Positions 47,539 through 57,813 are shown, counted from the stretch's first letter. The stretch is 64,000 bases of DNA from Chitinophagales bacterium (GCA_023957235.1 JAMLHI010000004.1:325422-389421); one strand, 5' to 3'. Program-made: numbers and translations. The notes: generated by a model not told the origin, from the sequence alone.

Positions 47539-48624
47539 CTACAAGAATGCTTCTCTTTCTTTATTGTTTTTGATGTCTTGAGTAAATTCTTTTATTTTTT
47601 GCTCATGATCTTTATTACAAATAAGAAGGACATCTTTGGTGTCAACAATAATATAGTTATCAAGTCCTTCTATCACCACCAATTTTTCTTTGGGGACATT
47701 TATTATGTTATTAGAAGAATCATAAATTACTACTTGATTGCCAGATACAGCGTTTTGTAAATAATCTTTATCTTTTTCAGCATATAGTGAAGCCCAAGTG
47801 CCTAAGTCACTCCATCCAAAATTGGCAGGGATGACAAAAACATTTTCCGCTTTTTCCATAATTCCAAAGTCAATTGAAATGTTTGGACATTCTGAAAATG
47901 CTTTTTCTATAGCGAGATTTTCCTTTTCAGTGCCAATAAATGATTTCACTTCTTCAAAAGCATCACTTACTTCATGTAGATATTGTTGAAATGAATGAAT
48001 GATACTCTTGACATTCCAGATGAATATTCCAGCATTCCACAAGAAATCACCACTTTTAATAAATTGCTTGGCAGTTTCGAGATTGGGTTTTTCTGTAAAA
48101 GTTTTCACTTTATATACTTCATCATGTGTAGCAGTATCTTCTCTGTATTGAATGTATCCATAACCTGTATCGGGGCGAGTAGGTAAAATTCCTAGCGTGC
48201 ATAGTGCCTGATTTTGACTGACAAAATCAAAAGCTTCCTTGACAATGCGAACAAATTCATCTTCATTAGAAATGATATGGTCAGAAGGAGCAACAATTAT
48301 ATTTGCATTGGGTTCTATCTGTTCAATTTTGTAAGATGCATAAGCGATACAGGGGGCAGTGTTTTTTCTTGCTGGCTCAGCTAGTATCTGAAAGTCTTGG
48401 ATATCAGGTAGTTGTTCTTTGACTAAGTCAATATAATGTTCATTAGTAAGGATGAAAATATTTTCTTTATTACATACTTTGAGAAAACGTTTGTAAGTAG
48501 CTTGCAATAAAGATTCACCAGTGCCTAATATATCTAAAAATTGTTTAGGTTTATTTGTACGGCTTGCTGGCCAAAATCTACTTCCAATTCCACCAGCCAT
48601 GATAGCCGCATAGTTTTTTTGCAT
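47539..48624 (-). CDS. manC: Mannose-1-phosphate guanylyltransferase
   Basis: About 361 aa from ATG 48624 (MQKNYAAIMAGGIGSRFWPA); an in-frame Met 48 nt upstream would reach past the -7 box at 48653-48660 and is rejected. Nucleotidyltransferase signature GGIGSRFWPASRTNKPKQFL, then EPARKNTAPCIAYA, IIVAPSDHII, YGYIQYRE, FTEKPN and WNAGIFIW. It makes GDP-mannose for mannose, fucose or rhamnose glycans. There is no fused PMI domain. It is divergent from recQ. Confidence 0.93.
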   Translation of the reverse strand: MQKNYAAIMAGGIGSRFWPASRTNKPKQFLDILGTGESLLQATYKRFLKVCNKENIFILTNEHYIDLVKEQLPDIQDFQILAEPARKNTAPCIAYASYKIEQIEPNANIIVAPSDHIISNEDEFVRIVKEAFDFVSQNQALCTLGILPTRPDTGYGYIQYREDTATHDEVYKVKTFTEKPNLETAKQFIKSGDFLWNAGIFIWNVKSIIHSFQQYLHEVSDAFEEVKSFIGTEKENLAIEKAFSECPNISIDFGIMEKAENVFVIPANFGWSDLGTWASLYAEKDKDYLQNAVSGNQVVIYDSSNNIINVPKEKLVVIEGLDNYIIVDTKDVLLICNKDHEQKIKEFTQDIKNNKEREAFL

Positions 48625-48652
48625 TTCAGTTTTACCTTTTGATGATTGTTGG

Positions 48653-48660
48653 CAAAAATA
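48653..48660 (-). promoter_or_regulatory. -7 box of the guanylyltransferase gene
   Basis: Minus-strand TATTTTTG, 28 nt before the ATG at 48624. Divergent from the recQ box. Confidence 0.5.
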
Positions 48661-48719
48661 GTCACAATTCATTAAAGCTTTATTAAAATCACCAAATATT
48701 TAAACCTTTTCATTTTGGT

Positions 48720-48727
48720 TATTTTTG
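48720..48727 (+). promoter_or_regulatory. -7 box of recQ
   Basis: TATTTTTG, 80 nt upstream of the recQ ATG. Divergent with the guanylyltransferase promoter. Confidence 0.4.
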
Positions 48728-48807
48728 TAGTTTATAAATTTATTGTACTATTAAATACAAATTGATTATTTTTAAGTAATCGATATAATAATTTTTAACA
48801 AAGAAGT

Positions 48808-51009
48808 ATGTCCAAATCTCTTGGTGACTTAAATCAGTCCCTAAAAACATTTTTTGGTTTTGACCAATTTAGAGGGCAACAGCTATCTATTATTGAAAGT
48901 ATTTTAAATGGTCAAGATACTTTTGTCATCATGCCTACAGGTGGCGGAAAGTCTTTGTGCTATCAATTGCCTGCACTAGTGTCAGAAGGGACAGCAGTTG
49001 TTATTTCACCATTAATCGCCTTGATGAAAAATCAGGTGGATTTGATTAGATCATATTCAAGTGTGGAGAATATTGCCCATTTTTTAAACTCTTCACTCAA
49101 CAAAACCCAAATAAAAAATGTCAAGGATGATATCGTTAAGGGGCATACTAAAATCTTATATGTCGCCCCAGAATCATTGGTGAAGGACGAAAATTTAGAT
49201 TTTCTAAAAACAATTAAAGTATCTTTTGTTGCTGTTGATGAGGCACATTGTATATCTGAATGGGGACATGATTTTAGACCTGAATATAGAAGGATAAGAA
49301 AAATGATTGATGCTATTGATGTCAATATTCCTCTTTTAGCACTTACAGCGACTGCTACGCCAAAAGTTCAGATTGATATAGTTAAAACGCTGAACATGAG
49401 GAGTCCTAATATTTATAAGGATTCATTTATGAGACACAATCTTTTTTATGAATTAAGGCCTAAGGTAAGCAAAGAAGCAGCACAGAAGGAGATAGTGAAA
49501 TTTGTCAAAAAAGAAGGTGGCAAATCTGGCATTGTTTATTGTTTAAATAGAAAAAGTACAGAAGAGATTGCTGAATTTTTACGTGTAAATGGTATTAAAG
49601 CAGCACCTTATCATGCAGGTTTGGAATCAGCTATAAGGAATGAAACTCAAGATGCCTTTTTGATGGAAAACTTGGATGTGATTGTTGCTACAATTGCGTT
49701 TGGCATGGGAATAGACAAACCCGATGTGCGTTTTGTTATTCATTATGATGTTCCAAAAAGTTTAGAAAATTATTATCAAGAGACAGGTAGGGCAGGTAGA
49801 GATGGTTTGGAAGGAAAATGTATTACTTTTTTCAGCCAGAAAGATATTGATAAAATGGAAAAGCTCCTTCGTGATAAGTCGGTAGCAGAAAAGGAAATTG
49901 GTATGCAACACATTGCTGAAATGGAAGCATATAGTGTAAGTGCAGAATGTAGGAAAAAATTTGTTCTTCATTATTTTGGAGAAGAAATGAAAGGTGATCA
50001 ATGTCAAGGAATGTGTGACAATTGCAAGAATCCAAAACCCAAATTAGACGCTTCTAAAGAAATTGACTTGTTACTGAAATTAGTGGAGGAAACAAATGAA
50101 CAACATAATTTCAATCATCTGTTGAATATTTTATTAGGAAAATTAACGAGTGATATCAAAAATTATCAGCAAAATCTGAGTAAGTATTTTGAAACTGGTA
50201 AAAATAAGGATAATCTATATTGGGAATCAGTATTTAGGAAAGGAATTTTAGAAGGGTTAATTTATAAAGACATTGAGCAGTATGGTGTCGTGAAGTTGTC
50301 AACAAAAGGTAAGGAGTTTATTAAAAATCCGTATCCTTTTGAAGTCAGTATTAACCAGGTGTTTGAATCTGTCGAAGATGATGAAGAGTCTAATTCTGGT
50401 AAATCTCAAGCGCTTGATAATGAATTGTTTTTATTGCTAAAATCTATCAGGCATCAAGAAGCAAAACGTAAAAATCTAATGCCTTGGGTGATATTTATGG
50501 ACCCATCTTTAGAGGAAATGGCCACTTTGTATCCTATGACGATTGAAGAGCTATCTAAAATATCTGGTGTAAGTTTGGGAAAAGCACAAAAATTTGGTCG
50601 TCCATTTATAGATGCTATCAATAAGTATGTGGAAGAAAACGAAATTGAAAGAGCAGATGATTTTATTGGAATTAAAAATGTTGCTAATAAACTAAATAAT
50701 AAAATATCAATCATTGGTCTTATTGACAGAAAGTTGCCACTGAAAGATATTGCAAAATCAAGGCAAATAGATATTTCTGAACTGATTCATGATTTGGAAA
50801 GTATTGTCCAGTCTGGAACAAAAGTAAATATCAGATACCATTTGGATGAAGAAATCGATGAAGATATTCAGGAAACTATTTTTGATTATTTTTCAGAGGC
50901 AGAAACGGATAATATAGATATTGCGTATAAAGAATTGAAAGAGGAAGATATCGAGATAGATGAAATCAGACTTTGTCGAATCACTTATATCAGTGAAAAG
51001 GCCTTATAA
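48808..51009 (+). CDS. recQ: ATP-dependent DNA helicase RecQ
   Basis: 733 aa. Motif I TGGGKSLCYQLPAL (Lys48), DEAH at residues 144-147 followed by the RecQ aromatic loop SEWGHDFRPEYRRI, motif III ALTATATP, motifs V-VI (VATIAFGMGIDKPDVRFVIH, YYQETGRAGRDG), zinc-binding cysteines (CRKKF...CQGMCDNC), RQC winged helix and HRDC domain (PWVIFMDPSLEEMATLYPMT ...). A further C-terminal 100 residues of acidic, helical character extend beyond HRDC. It unwinds DNA in recombination and replication restart. Monocistronic. Confidence 0.97.
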   Translation: MSKSLGDLNQSLKTFFGFDQFRGQQLSIIESILNGQDTFVIMPTGGGKSLCYQLPALVSEGTAVVISPLIALMKNQVDLIRSYSSVENIAHFLNSSLNKTQIKNVKDDIVKGHTKILYVAPESLVKDENLDFLKTIKVSFVAVDEAHCISEWGHDFRPEYRRIRKMIDAIDVNIPLLALTATATPKVQIDIVKTLNMRSPNIYKDSFMRHNLFYELRPKVSKEAAQKEIVKFVKKEGGKSGIVYCLNRKSTEEIAEFLRVNGIKAAPYHAGLESAIRNETQDAFLMENLDVIVATIAFGMGIDKPDVRFVIHYDVPKSLENYYQETGRAGRDGLEGKCITFFSQKDIDKMEKLLRDKSVAEKEIGMQHIAEMEAYSVSAECRKKFVLHYFGEEMKGDQCQGMCDNCKNPKPKLDASKEIDLLLKLVEETNEQHNFNHLLNILLGKLTSDIKNYQQNLSKYFETGKNKDNLYWESVFRKGILEGLIYKDIEQYGVVKLSTKGKEFIKNPYPFEVSINQVFESVEDDEESNSGKSQALDNELFLLLKSIRHQEAKRKNLMPWVIFMDPSLEEMATLYPMTIEELSKISGVSLGKAQKFGRPFIDAINKYVEENEIERADDFIGIKNVANKLNNKISIIGLIDRKLPLKDIAKSRQIDISELIHDLESIVQSGTKVNIRYHLDEEIDEDIQETIFDYFSEAETDNIDIAYKELKEEDIEIDEIRLCRITYISEKAL

Positions 51010-51102
51010 TTCTCAATCCTATTGTTTTATATTTTGTTGATTGAGAAGGTAGATAAGTTAAATCATTGATTTTTTTTCTTTATAATTAAAGTGACCATAC
51101 TT

Positions 51103-52428
51103 TTAATTATTCATTTTAATAAAAGTCTTTTGAACAGTCAAATCTTCTGTATGTACTTGTAAGAGGTATATACCTTGAGGAAGATCGAATATAGAGATAG
51201 AGTAGTTTCTCTGGGTCGAATTATTATATTGATTTGACCATATTTTTTCACCATTCATATTAAAGATGCTAATGTTTTGAACCCTATCAGAATTGAGAAG
51301 GTGTACATTTATACTTGAATTTGAAGGATTAGGATAAATGTTTAGTGAATTTGCAATAATAGATTCCTTTATTGACGTAGGATTTTCTAATGTATAAACA
51401 CGGATAAGGGTAAATAGCCCTTGATCGTATTCTTTGTTGGCTGCAGTTTCCCTAACATCTACAACTTTCATACCTCCACCAATGGTACGTACAGAATAAT
51501 TCATATTTCTATGCACATGACCTGCAATCCACAAAGCTAGATTATCCTTGTATTTCATTAAATCTTTTGTCATTTTATCATTATCTACAAGAGGCAGTCC
51601 GTTGAAGATAGCTGTGATATCTCTATGGGGAGGTTGGTGTGTCATAAGGATAAGGTTTTTATCCCTCTTATAAGGATAGTTCTCCAAAGTGTTTAAAAGC
51701 CAAGGATATGTTCCTCCAGCAAAATCATTTAATCTAGCTTCCGCTCCAACTCCTGGCTCATCTTTTCTTACATGATATCTTGGATTGAAATCAAAAGCCA
51801 AAAAACCTACATTTTGGTAGGCGAAGCTAAAATTTTGATGGTAATGTTCTTTGAGAGATTCTGGATTATAAACTCTTGTAAGTCGTGTGCCATCGTCCCA
51901 ATGGTCAAAGAATAGTGCAGCCTTGTCATAAGTATCTTTAAAAACTTCAGCCATTACTGAATCTCCATAAGCGTATTCTGCTTCTTGTTGAAATTTGACA
52001 TATGGCCAAATATCATGATTGCCTATTGTGGGTACATAAGGGATTTTCAAATCGTCTAAAATTTCTTTTGCCTTTTCAAACTCTGATCTTTCACCACTAT
52101 CAGTGATATCTCCTGTGACCATTACAAATCTAATATCTTGCTCCTTTGCATGTTCATTGATCCAATCTACTGATTTTCGAAGGCGTATAGCAGAATATCC
52201 AACATCTCCATTAGGCATAGTGTCGTTTAAAAAACCAGGAGTGCCATAATCTCCTTGCCCTTCACCGATATGTATATCCGTCATATGCACAAATGTAAAT
52301 CCGTAAACAGCGTTGGGCTCGTCTCTATTGACAAAGTATTCCCTTACTTGAGTTGTGTCCTGTGCTGATAATGATGAAAAAAGGAATAGCGACAAGAGGA
52401 TTAGAATATTAGGAAGTGAAATTTTCAT
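51103..52428 (-). CDS. T9SS-exported metallophosphoesterase
   Basis: About 441 aa from ATG 52428 (MKISLPNILILLSLFLFSSL, signal peptide cut near LSA-QDT); a Met 7 codons upstream is less likely because the signal would be displaced. Calcineurin core: VHMTDIHIGEGQG, VTGDITDSGERSEF, TIGNHDIW, LMTHQPPH and WIAGHVHRN. C-terminal Por sorting tail IYPNPSNSSINVHL, then FDLPQGIYLLQVHT. Substrate unknown; together with the 33669 gene and the GPDP lipoprotein it suggests extracellular phosphate-ester scavenging (inference). Confidence 0.9.
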   Translation of the reverse strand: MKISLPNILILLSLFLFSSLSAQDTTQVREYFVNRDEPNAVYGFTFVHMTDIHIGEGQGDYGTPGFLNDTMPNGDVGYSAIRLRKSVDWINEHAKEQDIRFVMVTGDITDSGERSEFEKAKEILDDLKIPYVPTIGNHDIWPYVKFQQEAEYAYGDSVMAEVFKDTYDKAALFFDHWDDGTRLTRVYNPESLKEHYHQNFSFAYQNVGFLAFDFNPRYHVRKDEPGVGAEARLNDFAGGTYPWLLNTLENYPYKRDKNLILMTHQPPHRDITAIFNGLPLVDNDKMTKDLMKYKDNLALWIAGHVHRNMNYSVRTIGGGMKVVDVRETAANKEYDQGLFTLIRVYTLENPTSIKESIIANSLNIYPNPSNSSINVHLLNSDRVQNISIFNMNGEKIWSNQYNNSTQRNYSISIFDLPQGIYLLQVHTEDLTVQKTFIKMNN

Positions 52429-52590
52429 GACGATGTTTGACTTGAACAATAAAGATACAACTGTATAAGGTTTTATTAAAGGAATAAATATTTTTTAAAA
52501 TAGATTTTTAACAGTTTTTTTGTATATGCCCTATTGTTTATCTAACCATTTATAGTGATATTTGACTTAATTAAGATTAAAAGATAGAAT

Positions 52591-53172
52591 ATGAGATTTT
52601 TGTTTTGTGTTTTCTTAGTGCTTTTTAGCCTTCAAATGAGTGATGCTCAACAGCATGATTTTGATGTCATTCTTATGAATAAAAAGATAGGAGAGATGAG
52701 TGTGTCTAAAGTTCATAATGGCAATAATGAACGTTATACGCTTAATAGTGAAAGTAGCGCAAAAGTCTTATTCATTAAGCAAGATTCAAAAGTGAACTTC
52801 AATGTTTTATATAATGGAGGAGTGATGGTGGAATCTTTTTACAAGAGTGAGAAGAAAGATGATAATATTATTACAAAAGTATTGAAAGAAGGAAGTTTAT
52901 ATCAGGTTTATAACAACAATCAAAAATCATTAGTGAAGGATCAAATCGGTTATTCTAGCATCATGATGTATTTTAAAGAGCCAATAGGAATTACAAAAGT
53001 TTTTGTTGAAAGATTTGGAGGGTTTTTGCCTTTGAAGAAAACAGCTTCTAATACTTATGAATATTCACAACCTGATGGAACTACTAGTATCTATAAATAT
53101 TTTCAGGGTGTATTGAAAGAAATTGAATTGAAAAGAACAATGGGTTCTATTTTTATTAGAAGAACCTTATAG
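52591..53172 (+). CDS. DUF6134-like secreted protein
   Basis: 193 aa with signal peptide (FLVLFSLQMSDA-QQH). The mature protein is a small beta-rich domain: DFDVILMNKKIGEMSVSKVH, KVLFIKQDSKVNFNVLYNGG and SIMMYFKEPIGITKVFVERF. It recalls DUF6134 proteins, which have YDV.....IG-type strands and a conserved central FNGG-like turn. Function unknown. It is preceded by TATTTGAC-like promoter sequence but not an exact box. Confidence 0.75.
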   Translation: MRFLFCVFLVLFSLQMSDAQQHDFDVILMNKKIGEMSVSKVHNGNNERYTLNSESSAKVLFIKQDSKVNFNVLYNGGVMVESFYKSEKKDDNIITKVLKEGSLYQVYNNNQKSLVKDQIGYSSIMMYFKEPIGITKVFVERFGGFLPLKKTASNTYEYSQPDGTTSIYKYFQGVLKEIELKRTMGSIFIRRTL

Positions 53173-53194
53173 TATATAAGTGTTTGTGTTATTT

Positions 53195-53231
53195 AAAAAA
53201 GGAGAGGCTGTCTAATATTTTAGACAGCCTC
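53195..53231 (-). terminator. Rho-independent-like terminator on minus strand
   Basis: Stem GAGGCTGTCTA/TAGACAGCCTC (53204-53214 and 53221-53231) with loop of 6, followed on the minus strand by CTCC and then six T. On the plus strand there is no T-run, so the intended transcript is the minus-strand one, possibly the broken gene at 53276-53426 or the oxidoreductase gene beyond it. Confidence 0.6.
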
Positions 53232-53275
53232 ATTCATAAAATATAATGACATCAGATGTTTACTGCAAGATATCC

Positions 53276-53426
53276 TTATTTCATTAAGCCTTTTTCTATC
53301 TCTTTTTTTACAATAGTTTCAAGCCGATTTGTCAACCATTTTTCAGTACATTGCCAATTTTAATGATTTAGCTGATATACTTGTGATAGTTAGGACAATG
53401 AGAAGTTGACTGAAAATATATTTCAT
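53276..53426 (-). pseudogene. Possible broken small secreted-peptide gene
   Basis: An ATG at 53426 opens a 27-codon frame, MKYIFSQLLIVLTITSISAK, that looks like a signal peptide with cleavage after ISA. It stops at 53343, but a +1 shift just after SLK continues as WQCTEKWLTNRLETIVKKEI and ends EKGLMK at 53278. The joined product would be about 50 residues. A minus-strand hairpin with T-run follows 45 nt downstream, the position expected for its terminator. Either a frameshifted remnant or a sequencing error; the peptide family is unknown to me. Confidence 0.3.
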
Positions 53427-53450
53427 TGCAATTATTGAGCAAATACAAAT

Positions 53451-54695
53451 TTAAGAGGCTCTTAATCTACTAGGCAATCTCTTAAAAATACGTATTTGGG
53501 GAATGACTATTCTGAAAAAAGATAATAAAGGTGATTCATTAGGTTGAGGAGCATTACCTTTTCCTATTCTTCTTAATTGTCCAGAATACCAAGAAACTTC
53601 CATTACAGCCATTTTGTCAATGAGTGAGATGCCTGTTTTAATAGGCTTGACTGAATATTTTGCTTTCTGCCCATTCAATAATTTATTAGGCAAATCTGGT
53701 TCAATAGCCATTGAACGGGCAACTCCTACAAAGTCCACAGCACCCGAAGAAATAGCTTGTGCCATCCCTTCGGCAGTTTGGAATCCACCAGTCACTACGA
53801 GAGGGTTTTTAAATATTTTTCTAGCCTTTTCAGCAAATTCAATAAAATAAGCTTCTCTCAATCGCGTACTTTCTTTTATCTTAATACCCGTCATAGCTGG
53901 AGCTTCATAGGTGCCTCCAGAAATTTCTATTAAATCTATCCCATGTTCTGATAATGCCTTTAGAGTGTCTAATGATTCTTCTTCAGTAAAACCTCCTCTT
54001 TGAAAATCTGCGGAATTGAGTTTAATACCTATAGGGAAATTTTCTCCTACATTTTGACGCATAGCTTTATAAACTTCAATAACAAAACGCCTTCTGTTTT
54101 CAGGAGAGCCTCCCCATTGATCTGTACGAATATTATGGTGAGGAGATAAAAACTGACTGACAAGATATCCATGTGCACCATGTATTTGCACCCCTGTAAA
54201 TCCTGCCTTTTTGACTATTCCTGCCGATCTTCCAAATCTTTGGATGATATCCAATATTTCTTCATGGGTTAATTCTCTAGGAGTAGAAAAAAATGCTTGC
54301 ATTTCAGGCTTAAAAGGAATGGCAGAAGGAGCAACATTATATTCATTAAGTCTTTTTGGAGATTGTTTGCCCGGATGATTGAGTTGTACCCAACATTGGG
54401 TATCGTTGTTTGTAGCAGCTTGTGCCCACTGCTTTAATTTTTCCAAATGGGATTCATCTTCAATCACCACATTCCCAGGCTCTCCTAAAAATCTTCTGTC
54501 CACCATGACATTGCCTGTGATGTTAATTCCTATGCCTCCATTTGCCCATGTTTGATATAATGTAATGAGCTCTTGAGTAGGTGCATTTTGTTTGTTGCCT
54601 AACCCTTCACTCATCGCTGATTTTAAAATTCTATTTTTTACGATTACTCCTTTCTTTATTGAAAATGATTGAGCGAGAATATCTTTTGCTAACAT
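53451..54695 (-). CDS. NADH:flavin oxidoreductase (old yellow enzyme family)
   Basis: 414 aa TIM-barrel flavoenzyme: IKKGVIVKNRILKSAMSEG at the N-terminus, CWVQLNHPGKQSPK, GVQIHGAHGYLVSQFLSPHH with catalytic His and FMN-contacting residues, RTDQWGGSPENRRRFVIEV, IKLNSADFQRGGFTEEES and PLVVTGGF, AVDFVGVARSMAIEPDLPN. It has no C-terminal NADPH/Fe-S domain, so it is the short OYE form rather than 2,4-dienoyl-CoA reductase. Substrates are alpha,beta-unsaturated carbonyls in general; none can be named. Confidence 0.93.
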   Translation of the reverse strand: MLAKDILAQSFSIKKGVIVKNRILKSAMSEGLGNKQNAPTQELITLYQTWANGGIGINITGNVMVDRRFLGEPGNVVIEDESHLEKLKQWAQAATNNDTQCWVQLNHPGKQSPKRLNEYNVAPSAIPFKPEMQAFFSTPRELTHEEILDIIQRFGRSAGIVKKAGFTGVQIHGAHGYLVSQFLSPHHNIRTDQWGGSPENRRRFVIEVYKAMRQNVGENFPIGIKLNSADFQRGGFTEEESLDTLKALSEHGIDLIEISGGTYEAPAMTGIKIKESTRLREAYFIEFAEKARKIFKNPLVVTGGFQTAEGMAQAISSGAVDFVGVARSMAIEPDLPNKLLNGQKAKYSVKPIKTGISLIDKMAVMEVSWYSGQLRRIGKGNAPQPNESPLLSFFRIVIPQIRIFKRLPSRLRAS

Positions 54696-54956
54696 ATCTA
54701 AAGATTTTAAAACAAAATAGTTCTTATTATTTGGGTTTCCAATTTAATTTCAAATACTTGATTTTTTCTGATGTTAATTATCTTTCTTAATTGAAAGAAT
54801 TTTTATTGATAATCAAGTGATGAGAAAAATCAATAGTATATAGATGAGTGTGCTGTTTTTTCTCTTTTTAAAAAGACTTATTGACAAATTGGATTAAAGT
54901 AATTTTAACCCATTCTAAATATTGAATTAGTTATATTTACGCACAAAATTTTTAAA

Positions 54957-56639
54957 ATGTCAGAACATCTAAATAAATATAGCAGAAAGATTACTCAAGA
55001 TCCTTCTTTACCAGCTGCTCAAGCCATGTTCCACGCAATAGGCCTTACTGATGAAGATTTAAAAAAGCCTCAAGTCGGCATTGTGAGTTCCGGATGGGAT
55101 GGTAATCCTTGTAATATGCATTTGAATATTTTTTCAGCTCAAGTCAAAGCCAAAGTTTGGGAATTGGGTATGGTTGGTTTGAATTTTTATACGATAGGAG
55201 TGAGTGATGGTATTTCAATGGGTACAGAAGGGATGAGATATTCTTTAGTGTCTAGAGAGGTGATTGCCGATTCTATTGAGACCAATGCTGGAGCAGAATG
55301 GTATGATAGTCTGATTGCTTTAGTAGGTTGCGATAAAAATATGCCAGGAGCGGCGATTGGATTAGGTCGTCTGAACCGTCCATCTTTGATTATTTATGGA
55401 GGTACCATTGCACCTGGATATTACAAAGGTGAAAAATTAGATGTGGTTTCAGCTTTTGAAGCCTTGGGAAAGAAGATTGCTGGATCGATTTCAGAACAAG
55501 ATTATAAGCAAGTGATAGAAAATGCTTGTCCTGGTGAGGGTGCTTGTGGAGGGATGTACACAGCTAATACCATGGCTTCTGCTTTAGAAGCATTAGGGAT
55601 GAGTTTGCCATATACTGCTTCTAATCCAGCAAACAGTAATGCAAAGAAGGCTGAAATGGCTCAGGCTGCTGCTGCTATCAAAGTGTTGATGCAGAAAGAT
55701 ATTAAGCCTAGAGATATCATGACTAAAAAAGCATTTGAAAATGCCATTCGTTTAGTGATTGTTCTTGGTGGTTCGACCAATGCCGTCATGCATTTGATTG
55801 CAATGGCAAAAGCAGTAGATGTAGATATTTCTCTTGATGATTTTATCCGTCTAGGAGAGATTACTCCGATGTTGGCTGATTTTAGACCAAGTGGAAAATA
55901 TGTGATGGAAGATATTGAGAAAGAAGGAGGTATTCCTGCAGTATTAAAATACATGTTTGAAAAAGGGATGATACATGGAGAATGTCTGACTGTAACTGGT
56001 AAGACAATGGCTGAAAATTTAGCAGAAATCCCTGGCTTAGCAGAAAATCAGGAAATTATTCATCCGGTAGAAAATCCAATTAAGAAAACTAGCCATATTC
56101 GCATTTTGTTTGGCAATTTAGCTTCTGAGGGTGCTGTTGCTAAAATTACAGGAAAAGAAGGTGAGTTTTTTGAAGGTCCAGCAAAAGTATTTGAAAATGA
56201 ACCAGATGCTATTGAAGCTATGATGGCAAAAAATGTGAATAAAGGAGATGTTGTTATCATCAGATATGTAGGTCCCAAAGGTGGCCCAGGTATGCCTGAA
56301 ATGCTCAAGCCAACTTCTGCTTTAATGGGCGCAGGTCTAGGTAAAGATGTAGCGTTGATTACAGATGGTCGTTTTTCTGGAGGTTCTCATGGATTTGTTG
56401 TAGGACATGTAACACCTGAAGCCCAAGTAGGTGGAAATATCGCTTTAGTTAAAGATGGTGATATTGTACGTATTGATGCTGTGAAAAATACAATAGATAT
56501 TTTAGTGTCTGAAGAAGTGTTGTCTGAAAGGAGAACAAAATGGATAGCACCACCATTGAAAGCTAAAAAAGGAATTTTATACAAATTTGCAAAGAATGTA
56601 TCGTCTGCTTCCCAAGGTTGCGTGACTGATCAAGATTAA
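54957..56639 (+). CDS. ilvD: Dihydroxy-acid dehydratase
   Basis: 560 aa IlvD/Edd family. Fe-S and Mg ligands are visible: [81 protein letters not shown]-like [20 protein letters not shown], and [20 protein letters not shown]. It dehydrates dihydroxyisovalerate and dihydroxymethylvalerate in branched-chain amino acid synthesis. No other ilv/leu gene is near. A TATATTTA near-match to the -7 box lies 17 nt before the ATG, and a terminator 38 nt after the stop. Confidence 0.97.
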   Translation: MSEHLNKYSRKITQDPSLPAAQAMFHAIGLTDEDLKKPQVGIVSSGWDGNPCNMHLNIFSAQVKAKVWELGMVGLNFYTIGVSDGISMGTEGMRYSLVSREVIADSIETNAGAEWYDSLIALVGCDKNMPGAAIGLGRLNRPSLIIYGGTIAPGYYKGEKLDVVSAFEALGKKIAGSISEQDYKQVIENACPGEGACGGMYTANTMASALEALGMSLPYTASNPANSNAKKAEMAQAAAAIKVLMQKDIKPRDIMTKKAFENAIRLVIVLGGSTNAVMHLIAMAKAVDVDISLDDFIRLGEITPMLADFRPSGKYVMEDIEKEGGIPAVLKYMFEKGMIHGECLTVTGKTMAENLAEIPGLAENQEIIHPVENPIKKTSHIRILFGNLASEGAVAKITGKEGEFFEGPAKVFENEPDAIEAMMAKNVNKGDVVIIRYVGPKGGPGMPEMLKPTSALMGAGLGKDVALITDGRFSGGSHGFVVGHVTPEAQVGGNIALVKDGDIVRIDAVKNTIDILVSEEVLSERRTKWIAPPLKAKKGILYKFAKNVSSASQGCVTDQD

Positions 56640-56676
56640 AATAAAATTCTTTTTGAAAAACACTAATAACTTAGAA

Positions 56677-56704
56677 AGTTGCAAGTGTTTTTGCAACTCT
56701 TTTT
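56677..56704 (+). terminator. Rho-independent terminator of ilvD
   Basis: Stem AGTTGCAA/TTGCAACT with a 6-nt loop, followed by a C/T run ending in five T (56700-56704). It lies inside the upstream frame extension of the glycosyltransferase gene, which is why that gene is taken to start later, at 56716. Confidence 0.8.
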
Positions 56705-56715
56705 ATATTAGAAAG

Positions 56716-57711
56716 GTGAAGAAGATTCTTTTTATACGTCTGAGTTCTATTGGCGATATTGTATTGTCATCTTTGGCTATAAGATGTTTTAAAAAGCATT
56801 ATCCTGAAACTCAAGTAGATTTTCTTACAAAACCTGAATATGTTCATCTCGTTCAATATCATTTAGGTATCACTCAAGTCTTGTGTTTAAATGATAGCCT
56901 ATTTAATACTGCAAAAGAAATAATAGAAAACGATTATGATTATGTGGTGGATTTACATGATAATCTGAGGACAAATTTTTTAAAACAACTTTTGCCTGAA
57001 TCAATTTCGTTTTTAAAGTATAGAAAGAAATCAATAAAGCGCATATTAAGTGTATGGTTTAAAAAGAATCTTTATGGTGATAGTTTTGTGTCTGAGCAAT
57101 ACCTTCATGCATTAAAACCTCTTGGGGTAAAGAATGATCATCAAGGATTATTTTTTATTATACCAAAAGATGATTGGATTTATTCATCGCAACTTCCTTT
57201 GACTCATAGGCTAGGATATATTGTAATTTCATTAGGAGCCAAACATTTTACTAAGAGAATGCCAATAGAAAAATGGAATGAATTGATAGCTAAATTATCA
57301 TTTCCAATTATTTTGATTGGTGGTCAAGAAGATTTTTTGATAGGAGAACAGTTAGAACGGATGGATGATTTGAAATGCATCAATAAATGTGGGCAATATA
57401 CTTTGGGGCAATCTGCCAGTGTGATAGCTCAATCCAAGTTTGTGATTACTCATGATACTGGTATGATGCATATTGCGGCTGCTCTTCAGAAAAAGACAAT
57501 TTCTATATGGGGAGGGACAGTACCTTATCTAGGATTTCAGCCTTATGTCATAGATAAGACAAAATCTTTTATTATAGAAAATAACCAATTAAATTGTCGC
57601 CCATGTTCAAAACATGGGAGGTCAGATTGTCCTAAAGGGCATTTTAAATGTATGAGAGAAATTAATACTGATGCTATTGTAGAAATCGTAAGCACTCAAA
57701 AAGAAAGATAA
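56716..57711 (+). CDS. Glycosyltransferase family 9 (heptosyltransferase-like)
   Basis: About 331 aa from GTG 56716 (KKILFIRLSSIGDIVLSSLA), preceded by purine-rich GAAAG. The frame stays open from a TTG at 56653, but that part contains the ilvD terminator. GT9 signature: the N-terminal (I/L)RLSSIGD loop, then VVDLHDNLRTNFL, YIVISLGAKHFTKRMPIEKW, FPIILIGGQEDFLIGEQLER, SVIAQSKFVITHDTGMMHIA and KKTISIWGGTVPYLGFQPY. It probably adds a heptose or hexose to LPS core; cytoplasmic face of the inner membrane. Substrate not determinable. Confidence 0.92.
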   Translation: MKKILFIRLSSIGDIVLSSLAIRCFKKHYPETQVDFLTKPEYVHLVQYHLGITQVLCLNDSLFNTAKEIIENDYDYVVDLHDNLRTNFLKQLLPESISFLKYRKKSIKRILSVWFKKNLYGDSFVSEQYLHALKPLGVKNDHQGLFFIIPKDDWIYSSQLPLTHRLGYIVISLGAKHFTKRMPIEKWNELIAKLSFPIILIGGQEDFLIGEQLERMDDLKCINKCGQYTLGQSASVIAQSKFVITHDTGMMHIAAALQKKTISIWGGTVPYLGFQPYVIDKTKSFIIENNQLNCRPCSKHGRSDCPKGHFKCMREINTDAIVEIVSTQKER

Positions 57712-57813
57712 ATTTTTGACCCTAGAACAACCATTTTTAAGCTATTTCACCTGTTTATTGATTGTATTTGTATTTTAAATTTGTGTCAATAGATTTTTTA
57801 TCACAGAAATTTG

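Noticed and set aside
56653-56715. Upstream TTG start of the GT9 gene
   Set aside because: The ilvD terminator hairpin lies inside this stretch; the GTG at 56716 has a purine-rich sequence and the typical GT9 opening.
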